Below, piece after piece: positions 6,960-12,289 of a stretch of 12,289 bases of DNA; the stretch's first letter is position 1; every line of letters starts with the position of its first letter. Both the position numbers and the translations under genes were made by a program. The notes beneath the pieces were generated by a model that ran no database searches, was not told where the DNA came from, and saw only the letters and a program-made list of their open reading frames with translations. The stretch spans positions 1 through 12,289 of the forward strand of contig JAEZGR010000291.1 of assembly GCA_023437255.1 (NCBI GenBank), read 5' to 3'. This DNA comes from Pseudomonadota bacterium. GTDB taxonomy: Bacteria > Pseudomonadota > Gammaproteobacteria > Burkholderiales > Burkholderiaceae_B.

Positions 6960-7889
6960 ATGAATGACTTCGTAAGTAGCTTCTGGAGCTACTGGATTGC
7001 AATACTCGCGGTAGGCGGCGTGGTCTTCTGTCTGGCCCTGCTGTTTTCGCAGCGCGCCTGGCTGAAGCGCGACATCGACAAGGTTGAAGACACCGGCCAC
7101 GTGTGGGACGGTGACCTCACAGAGCTGAACAACCCGATTCCCCGTTGGTGGACAGTGATGTTCGTTGGCCTGTGCGCAATTGGCCTGAGCATTTTCTATC
7201 TGTACCCGGCCCTGGGCTTCGGAAACGGCGCGACCGGTTACAGCGCTGCCCGTGAAGTGCGCGCCGATCAGCTGGCGATGCAGGAGCGTATCAAGCCGAT
7301 TTACGCGCGCTATCAGGAAATGTCGTTCGAAGACGTGGCACGCGACCCCGCCGCTCGCGAAATCGGGCAGCGTCTGTTCCTGAACCACTGTGCGCAGTGC
7401 CACGGTTCCGATGCCCGCGGTGCGGCCAGCTTCCCCAACCTGACCGACGGCGATTGGCTGTGGGGTGGTTCGCCCGAACAGATCACGCATACCATCACCG
7501 AGGGTCGGCACGGCATGATGCCTCCCTGGAGTGCGCAGATCAAACCGTCCGAAGCCTCCGATATCGCACAATACGTGCGTTCGCTCTCGGGCCTGGCACA
7601 CGACGCATTGCGTGTCGTGCCCGGCAAGCGCCACTTCGACACGTTCTGCGTGGCCTGCCACGGCGCCGACGGCAAGGGCAACCCGGCCATGGGCGCACCC
7701 AATCTGACCGACAACGTCTGGCTGCACGGAAGCTCCGAAGCCTCCATTGTGCAGACCATCCTGAACGGGCGCGAGAACATCATGCCCGCTCAGAAGAACG
7801 TTCTGACGGAAGATCAGATCCGCCTGTTGGCCGCCTGGGTTTGGGGCTTGTCGAACAACCCCGGCAGTACGGTCGCCGCAGCCAACTGA
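6960..7889 (+). CDS. ccoP: cbb3-type cytochrome c oxidase subunit III (di-haem cytochrome c)
   Basis: CcoP takes electrons from soluble or membrane cytochrome c and passes them to CcoO. The 309 residues hold two membrane helices (about 7-29 and 62-84) with the conserved linker HVWDGDLTELNNPIPRWW between them, then two periplasmic cytochrome c domains with CAQCH (Cys144, Cys147, His148) and CVACH (Cys230, Cys233, His234). Candidate axial methionines are in GMMPPW and NIMPAQ. GGAG at 6951-6954 precedes the ATG by five bases. A 37-bp gap without a visible promoter separates it from ccoG, so read-through is likely. Confidence 0.97.
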   Translation: MNDFVSSFWSYWIAILAVGGVVFCLALLFSQRAWLKRDIDKVEDTGHVWDGDLTELNNPIPRWWTVMFVGLCAIGLSIFYLYPALGFGNGATGYSAAREVRADQLAMQERIKPIYARYQEMSFEDVARDPAAREIGQRLFLNHCAQCHGSDARGAASFPNLTDGDWLWGGSPEQITHTITEGRHGMMPPWSAQIKPSEASDIAQYVRSLSGLAHDALRVVPGKRHFDTFCVACHGADGKGNPAMGAPNLTDNVWLHGSSEASIVQTILNGRENIMPAQKNVLTEDQIRLLAAWVWGLSNNPGSTVAAAN

Positions 7890-7926
7890 GTAAATGTAGT
7901 ACCTCATCACTTCAAGGCAATATTCA

Positions 7927-9426
7927 ATGAGCAGTCAGGAACCCACCGTCCGGCCCCGCAATGATGACGAAGCAGCTCCCGCGTGGCAGCCGCAACCCAT
8001 CGCAAGGCCGGGTGGGGGCTCCTCACCCGTAGTTGAAAGGGCCCTGGCCGACGTCCGCAGCAAAATTTACCCACGGTCGGTCACGGGCTTTTTTGCCCGC
8101 TGGCGTGTGGCCCTGGTGGTGTTCACACAGCTCATCTTCTACGGTTTGCCGTGGCTGCAATGGAACGACCGCCAGGCCGTGTTGTTCGACCTGGGCGCAC
8201 GTAAGTTCTACATCTTCGGCATGGTGCTTTGGCCGCAGGACATCATCTATCTCACCGTCCTGCTGGTGTTGTCCGCCTTTTCGCTGTTTCTCTTCACCGC
8301 CCTCGCGGGGCGGTTGTTCTGCGGTTATGCATGCCCGCAGACTGTCTATACCGAAATCTTCATGTGGGTCGAGCGCAAGATCGAAGGCGATCGCCTCGCC
8401 CGCATCCGTCTTGATGAGGCACCCTGGAGCCTTCGCAAGCTGCGCATCAAGGCGACCAAGCACATCCTCTGGATCGTGATCGCCCTGTGGACCGGCTTCA
8501 CCTTCATTGGTTACTTTGCGCCCATTCGCGAACTCTTCGTTGGTGTGTTTGCGGGCACCCTGGGTTTCTGGCAGTGGTTCTGGATGTTCTTCTACGGATT
8601 CGCCACCTGGGGTAACGCGGGCTTCATGCGCGAGCAGGTGTGCAAGTACATGTGCCCCTACGCACGCTTCCAGAGCGTGATGGTTGACCAGGACACCTTC
8701 GTGGTCACGTACGACTATGTACGCGGTGAACCGCGCGGCGGCCGCTCGCGCCGTATCGATCACAAAGAAGCCGGCATGGGTGACTGCGTGGATTGCAGTC
8801 TGTGCGTGCAGGTTTGCCCCACCGGAATTGATATTCGCGAAGGAATGCAATACATGTGTATCGGTTGCGGCGCCTGTGTCGACGCCTGCGATACCGTCAT
8901 GGACAAAATGGACTACCCGCGCGGGCTCATACGCTATACGTCGGGCAATGCCATCAAAGAGGGCCTCACGCAGCAGCAGGTGCGCAAGCGTGTCTTCCGG
9001 CCGCGCACCATCGTATACATGACCATACTCGGCGCGATCTTCGTTGCCTTCGTGGTGTCGCTGGCCACCCGCACGACGCTGCGCGTCGACGTGATCCGTG
9101 ATCGCGGCATGCTGGGTCGCGAGGTGCCGGGCGGCATGATCGAGAACGTCTATCGCCTGCAGATCATGAACACCGCCGAAGAGTCGCTGTCGATTGATTT
9201 GTCGGCCACCGGTATTCCCGAGCTCACGCTCACGACCGCCGACGGTACGACCTCCCAGGTGACCGTTGATCCGGCCACGAACCGCCTCGTGCCCATCGTG
9301 GTGCGCATGCCAGTGGGGCAGGCCGATCCGGGTCTGCATGATATCGAGCTGCAGGCGAAGGCGGTTTCCGAAGGCGGTCGTGAAGTGATTGTTGTAGAAC
9401 GTTCAAGCTTCTTCGTTCCCAACTGA
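7927..9426 (+). CDS. ccoG: Cytochrome oxidase assembly factor CcoG (ferredoxin-like cupric reductase)
   Basis: CcoG is a membrane-bound iron-sulfur protein reported to reduce Cu(II) to Cu(I) for cbb3 oxidase biogenesis. The 499 residues have a polar N-terminal region, about five helices, and membrane-side cysteine motifs CGYACPQT (Cys132, Cys136) and CKYMCPYARFQS (Cys239, Cys243). A cytoplasmic di-cluster ferredoxin domain follows, with Cys287/290/293/297 and Cys311/314/317/321. The last roughly 130 residues form an Ig-like domain after a final helix at about 362-380. All cluster cysteines are present. The Shine-Dalgarno sequence is weak (AAGG before ATG 7927), which suggests moderate expression. 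Confidence 0.95.
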   Translation: MSSQEPTVRPRNDDEAAPAWQPQPIARPGGGSSPVVERALADVRSKIYPRSVTGFFARWRVALVVFTQLIFYGLPWLQWNDRQAVLFDLGARKFYIFGMVLWPQDIIYLTVLLVLSAFSLFLFTALAGRLFCGYACPQTVYTEIFMWVERKIEGDRLARIRLDEAPWSLRKLRIKATKHILWIVIALWTGFTFIGYFAPIRELFVGVFAGTLGFWQWFWMFFYGFATWGNAGFMREQVCKYMCPYARFQSVMVDQDTFVVTYDYVRGEPRGGRSRRIDHKEAGMGDCVDCSLCVQVCPTGIDIREGMQYMCIGCGACVDACDTVMDKMDYPRGLIRYTSGNAIKEGLTQQQVRKRVFRPRTIVYMTILGAIFVAFVVSLATRTTLRVDVIRDRGMLGREVPGGMIENVYRLQIMNTAEESLSIDLSATGIPELTLTTADGTTSQVTVDPATNRLVPIVVRMPVGQADPGLHDIELQAKAVSEGGREVIVVERSSFFVPN

Positions 9427-9492
9427 ATCGTGCATTACGTGTCGCTCAGCGGCCGGGTAATGTGATATGTTCAAACCTATCAGGCAGGTAAC

Positions 9493-9699
9493 ATGAAAAG
9501 CACCGATCAATCCAAACCGTGGTACCGCGAACCTTGGCCCTGGATCCTCATGGCGGGTCCGGCGCTTGCGATTGTCGGCTGCGGCATTACCATTTATCTG
9601 GCCGTAAGCAATTTTGGCGATCAGGAAATCCGTGACGGCGGCGTCAAGCGTGGCTTGGTGGTAACCAAGCCACAAATTGAAGCGGAGCCCCGGCGCTGA
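9493..9699 (+). CDS. ccoH: Short CcoH/FixH-family oxidase assembly protein
   Basis: The gene is in the normal ccoH place after ccoG. Its 68 residues begin with the FixH-type segment PWYREPWPWILMAGPALAIV, forming one helix (about 18-40). Then GGVKRGLVV stands where family members have YYKxGLAI. Usual FixH proteins are roughly 150-170 residues with a soluble C-terminal domain; here the protein stops soon after that motif. CcoH binds CcoN early in cbb3 assembly and its membrane anchor is important, so a short form may still work. AGGCAGG precedes the ATG at 9493. Confident by context and N-terminal match, less so for activity. Confidence 0.75.
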   Translation: MKSTDQSKPWYREPWPWILMAGPALAIVGCGITIYLAVSNFGDQEIRDGGVKRGLVVTKPQIEAEPRR

Positions 9700-9716
9700 T
9701 TGCAGGAGACCGTGCA

Positions 9717-9968
9717 ATGAAGTGGCGTTCCTTGATGTGGATACTGTGGCCATCGTTTCTGGCCGCAGCAATGATGACGTTCTTTGTCTTTGCGCTCATC
9801 GATCCGCTCGACATCGTGATCTTCGGGCACATCCATGCCACCCGCATGCAGGCCTATGCGGTCGGATTCTTCTTCTTCTGGATCATGGCGGCCATTTCGA
9901 GCGCGCTTACGCTCAACATCGCACCGAAGCCACAGGAATACGACGAGTTCGGCGAACCCTTGAATTAG
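9717..9968 (+). CDS. Small two-helix membrane protein of the cco-fnr locus, function unknown
   Basis: The 83 residues contain two clear hydrophobic helices (about 5-32 and 47-67) joined by a polar loop with His38 and His40 in FGHIHATRMQ, and end in a short acidic tail. GGAG lies ten bases before the ATG, and the gene follows ccoH by 17 bp, so it is the last gene of the cco run. From memory, similar small proteins lie between fixH and fnr in other Burkholderiales, but I know no proven function. A role in oxidase assembly or in sensing is possible from context alone. Confidence 0.75.
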   Translation: MKWRSLMWILWPSFLAAAMMTFFVFALIDPLDIVIFGHIHATRMQAYAVGFFFFWIMAAISSALTLNIAPKPQEYDEFGEPLN

Positions 9969-9972
9969 GGCG

Positions 9973-9992
9973 GGCGGCGCTCATGCGCTGCC
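9973..9992. terminator. Hairpin between the convergent cco run and fnr
   Basis: GGCGGCGC (9973-9980) and GCGCTGCC (9985-9992) form an eight-pair stem (one G-U pair) with a TCAT loop, in the 53-bp gap between the last cco gene and the fnr stop. There is no T tract, so a shared terminator is plausible but not shown. Confidence 0.4.
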
Positions 9993-10021
9993 AGGTGCAA
10001 GGAAGCAAGTGGGGTGGCGGC

Positions 10022-10750
10022 TCAGCCGCAATCGCTGCCGGCCAGTGCGCGCAGCGCCTGCATGTCAAGAATGTGCACTTCGCGCTGCTGAATCTTCAAC
10101 AGGCCTTCGCGTGCAAAGCGTGAGAACAGACGGCTGACCGTTTCGAGCGTGAGCCCCAGGTAGTTGCCGATTTCCTCGCGACTCATGCGCAGCACAAACT
10201 CGTAGGGCGAATAGCCCAGCGCCGCGAGGCGGTGCGAAAGATTCAGCAGGAATGCAGCCAGGCGCTGTTCCGAGCGCAGTGCGCCCAGCGACATGACCAG
10301 CAGGTGTGAACGGTTGATTTCCTTGCTCATGAGGCGGCGGAACTGCTGCTGCAACACGGGCAGTTGCAAGGAAAGCCTGTCCATCTCGTCGAGGCGGATC
10401 ACGCAGACTTCGCTGTCTTCCAGTGCAATGGCATGCGACACGTGAGTGTTGTCGACAAGGCCGTCCATGCCCAGGATTTCGCCGGGCAACAGAAAGCCGG
10501 TGATCTGAACCTGGCCGGACGCGTCTTCGAGTTGTGTCTTGATGGAGCCCGAGCGGATGCCGTAGACCGCTTCAGTTTTATCGCCCAGATGGAAGAGGGC
10601 GGTGCCCTTGGGCAGACGTATGCGCTCCTTGATCAGCTCGTCGAGCCGTGAGACGTCGTTGCGCGCCATGCCGAGCGGAAGACAGATTTCGCTTAGCATA
10701 CAGGTCGAGCAACGCGTAGAATCGGGAGAGACAGAGATTCGTTTTTGCAT
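10022..10750 (-). CDS. fnr: FNR-type oxygen-sensing transcriptional regulator
   Basis: This Crp/Fnr regulator binds a 4Fe-4S cluster and, without oxygen, dimerises on TTGAT-N4-ATCAA sites. The 242 residues carry all four E. coli FNR cluster cysteines: Cys14, Cys17 and Cys23 in CSTCMLSEIC, and Cys116 in DSEVCVIRL, at a constant offset of six from E. coli Cys20/23/29/122. A cyclic-nucleotide-fold domain, a dimer helix and a helix-turn-helix follow; the recognition helix contains ETVSRLFSRF with the Glu and Ser-Arg that read FNR half-sites. Three perfect boxes in this window (3238, 4550, 10802) are probable targets. The ATG at 10750 has only a weak Shine-Dalgarno sequence. It converges on the cco run. 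Confidence 0.96.
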   Translation of the reverse strand: MQKRISVSPDSTRCSTCMLSEICLPLGMARNDVSRLDELIKERIRLPKGTALFHLGDKTEAVYGIRSGSIKTQLEDASGQVQITGFLLPGEILGMDGLVDNTHVSHAIALEDSEVCVIRLDEMDRLSLQLPVLQQQFRRLMSKEINRSHLLVMSLGALRSEQRLAAFLLNLSHRLAALGYSPYEFVLRMSREEIGNYLGLTLETVSRLFSRFAREGLLKIQQREVHILDMQALRALAGSDCG

Positions 10751-10801
10751 ACGTCAGAAGGACGCCACTACGGGCGGAAACTGCGCGGCATTCCCAGCCG
10801 T

Positions 10802-10815
10802 TTGATATGGATCAA
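10802..10815 (-). promoter_or_regulatory. FNR box over the fnr transcription start
   Basis: On the minus strand TTGATCCATATCAA is a perfect FNR consensus. It starts on the last base of the TATACT -10 hexamer, so bound FNR would cover the start site. That geometry means repression, which implies negative autoregulation as in E. coli fnr. A class II activating reading would need a -10 near 10774-10779, where the sequence is GC-rich. Confidence 0.85.
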
Positions 10816-10843
10816 GTATAAAGGATTACACGGTATCTGTCCC
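10815..10843 (-). promoter_or_regulatory. Sigma70-type promoter of fnr
   Basis: On the minus strand GGGACA (10843-10838) and TATACT (10820-10815) are separated by exactly 17 bp. The -10 matches five of six and the -35 four of six consensus bases. The start would fall inside the FNR box, about 55-60 bp before the ATG. A 5-5-5 inverted repeat (CCCGA, TCGGG) at 10841-10855 touches the upstream edge of the -35 and could bind another factor. Confidence 0.6.
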
Positions 10844-10928
10844 GATGGTTTCGGGCTTTAATTTGTGGTATATGGGCGGCGCGCTCGGGTGTCATTGCGC
10901 CTGACCGTGGCTGAGAAGACACACTGCG

Positions 10929-11837
10929 TCAGCTTGTTTCCCAGTAATCCGGCGACGAATAATGCTGCTTGAGGAACTCAAGAAACAGCCGCAGACGCTG
11001 CGGCAGGTGCTTGCGCTCAGGAGTCAGCGCGAATATACCATTTGGCGGCGCAGCAAATTCCTCGAGCACGGGAACCAGGCGGCCTTGCGCGATATCTTCT
11101 CGCACTTCCCATAACGAGCGCCATGCCAGACCAATACCGGCGAGTGTCCATTGATGCAGCACCGAGCCGTCGCTGCAGGCCAGGTTGCCCTTGACGCGTA
11201 TGGCCCGGATCTGGCCGTTCTGACGCAGCAGCCAGCCTTTTGCCTGGTTACCTTGCAGGCCGAATGAAAGGCAATTGTGATCAAGAAGATCTTCTGGCGT
11301 GTTGGGGCGGCCATGGCGCTGCAAGTAAGCGGGTGCCGCCACGATCACACGTTTGTTGTCCGCCAGCCGCTGGCCGACGATCCGGGAATCTTCGAGTTCG
11401 CCGATGCGAATCGCGCAGTCATAGCCTTCTTCTATAAGATCGACAAGGCGGTCGCTCAGATCGAGACTGATGCTCACGTCGGGGTAGGCGGCGATGAACT
11501 CGGGAAGCAGCGGCGCAATGTGGCGCCGCCCGAAACCGGCGGGTGCACTCACACGCAAATGTCCCGAGGGCCGCACGCTGCCCTGCGATACGCGCGACTC
11601 AACGTCGTTCAGGTCGCGCAGGATGCGTTGGGCCTCTTCAAGAAAGGCGCTGCCTTCCGACGTGAGTGACATGCGGCGGGTCGAACGTACCAGCAGCTTG
11701 ATGCCCAGCCGGGCTTCCAGCGCATTGATGCGTCGGCCCATCATGGCGGGCGCAATGCCTTCCTGACGAGCCGCGGCCGACAGACTGCCCAGGGTAGCGA
11801 CGGCCACGAAACTTTCCAGCTGTTTGAAACGACTCAT
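10929..11837 (-). CDS. LysR-family transcriptional regulator (DmlR/CrgA-like)
   Basis: The 302 residues have the LysR plan: an N-terminal winged helix-turn-helix (about 3-60, LGSLSAAARQEGIAPAMMGRRINALEARLG), a linker helix, and a periplasmic-binding-like effector domain from about 90. RRMSLTSEG and SGHLRVSAPAGFGRRHIAPLLPEF are typical of the large DmlR/CrgA branch. GAGGA on the minus strand precedes the ATG at 11837. No divergent target gene lies next to it. It follows the mazF-like gene on the same strand after 52 bp, so it could be co-transcribed. Effector and targets cannot be inferred. Confidence 0.92.
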   Translation of the reverse strand: MSRFKQLESFVAVATLGSLSAAARQEGIAPAMMGRRINALEARLGIKLLVRSTRRMSLTSEGSAFLEEAQRILRDLNDVESRVSQGSVRPSGHLRVSAPAGFGRRHIAPLLPEFIAAYPDVSISLDLSDRLVDLIEEGYDCAIRIGELEDSRIVGQRLADNKRVIVAAPAYLQRHGRPNTPEDLLDHNCLSFGLQGNQAKGWLLRQNGQIRAIRVKGNLACSDGSVLHQWTLAGIGLAWRSLWEVREDIAQGRLVPVLEEFAAPPNGIFALTPERKHLPQRLRLFLEFLKQHYSSPDYWETS

Positions 11838-11889
11838 GCGGTCCTCGCAGCGTGAGAGTGGCCGGCAGGGGTGTGGGCGTGGTGGCGGC

Positions 11890-12228
11890 TCAACCCGGCA
11901 CTATGAGGGCCATCAGTTTGGCGCGTACGGCAGCGAGTTCTTCGGGGCTGGCGCGCCCCTGATGACTGATCTTGATGCCCGGCCAGCCCAGGCTCTTGAC
12001 CTGATCGGCCAGCACGGTCTGGCCACTGGCTGCAGCCAGCGGCACTTCGAACGGATAGCCTTTTGCCTCGGGGGCGATGGCGCAGCACATCATGAGGCCG
12101 GATTTCTTGTTGTAGACGGCCGGGCTGATGACCAGCGCCGCCTTGTAATCGGGCCCGCGATGCCTGGGCGGCAGTTCAAAGTGAACGTGGACGATGTCGC
12201 CGGCTTCGGGGGTGTAACGTTTGCTCAT
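11890..12228 (-). CDS. mazF: MazF/PemK-family protein with substituted catalytic residues
   Basis: The 112 residues align without gaps to E. coli MazF (111) as I recall it: RYTPEAGDIV at the N terminus, VISPAVYNKKSG, KGYPFEV, then LADQVKS and PEEL near the C terminus. MazF toxins cleave mRNA at ACA-type sites. Position 29, the catalytic Arg in E. coli, is Lys here (DYKAALVISP), and position 52, the catalytic Thr, is Ala (CCAIAPEAKGYPF). Activity may therefore be lost or changed. A frame ending 21 bp upstream could be its antitoxin. The ATG at 12228 has a weak Shine-Dalgarno sequence, as expected if translation depends on the upstream gene. Confidence 0.85.
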   Translation of the reverse strand: MSKRYTPEAGDIVHVHFELPPRHRGPDYKAALVISPAVYNKKSGLMMCCAIAPEAKGYPFEVPLAAASGQTVLADQVKSLGWPGIKISHQGRASPEELAAVRAKLMALIVPG

Positions 12229-12249
12229 GGTGCGGGGCCTGGAACTGGG

Positions 12250-12289
12250 CTACATGGAACCGAAATCGACTTCGGGATGGGTGTTGGAA
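12250..12289 (-). CDS. C-terminal end of a possible MazE-type antitoxin (partial)
   Basis: On the minus strand a frame open from the window edge ends SNTHPEVDFGSM and a TAG at 12252-12250. The acidic EVDFG resembles the E(V/I)D(W/F)G tail of MazE/PemI antitoxins, and the position just before mazF is the canonical antitoxin place. The usual following PVGxE segment is missing. Only twelve residues are visible, so this rests mainly on context. Confidence 0.45.
   Translation of the reverse strand, partial: SNTHPEVDFGSM

Overview
The window is about 60% GC and reads as a beta-proteobacterial chromosome, most likely Burkholderiales and perhaps Alcaligenaceae. This rests on the gene order (CcoI-like membrane protein, ccoS, ccoNOQP, ccoG, short ccoH, small membrane protein, fnr), a type II QueF and a DmlR/CrgA-type LysR regulator. 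The family level is an inference. No transposase, integrase, tRNA, rRNA or CRISPR was seen.

Layout. 1-637 (+) is the C-terminal half of an MFS transporter, cut by the window edge. 671-1495 (-) is queF (queuosine biosynthesis), tail to tail with it. 1496-1775 is an AT-rich intergenic region with an imperfect direct repeat and a perfect 12-bp palindrome, leading into aceA (isocitrate lyase, 1776-3083, +), which ends at a probable terminator. 3238-9968 (+) is a cbb3-type cytochrome oxidase locus. A perfect FNR box with a well-placed -10 element drives a CcoI-like membrane protein and ccoS. A second perfect FNR box lies before ccoN, followed by ccoO, ccoQ, ccoP, ccoG, a short ccoH and a small two-helix membrane protein. 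10022-10750 (-) is fnr, with a third perfect FNR box over its own probable transcription start. Then come, all on the minus strand, a LysR regulator (10929-11837), a MazF-family protein (11890-12228) and the last codons of what may be its MazE-type antitoxin (12250-12289).

How the genes fit together. FNR, an oxygen-labile 4Fe-4S regulator, would activate the pseudo-ccoI/ccoS and ccoN promoters when oxygen is low and probably repress itself. CcoN, CcoO, CcoP and CcoQ form the high-affinity oxidase. CcoG, CcoH and CcoS serve copper reduction, assembly and cofactor insertion.

The most unusual item is the protein in the ccoI position. It keeps all eight transmembrane segments of a CcoI/FixI copper P-type ATPase, including the CPC motif and MxxSS, but lacks the N-terminal metal-binding domain, the actuator domain and the phosphorylation/nucleotide domains. 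It is an intact, promoter-equipped, ATPase-less membrane core. A second oddity is a MazF homologue that aligns without gaps to E. coli MazF over its first 60 residues but has Lys and Ala at the positions of catalytic Arg29 and Thr52.
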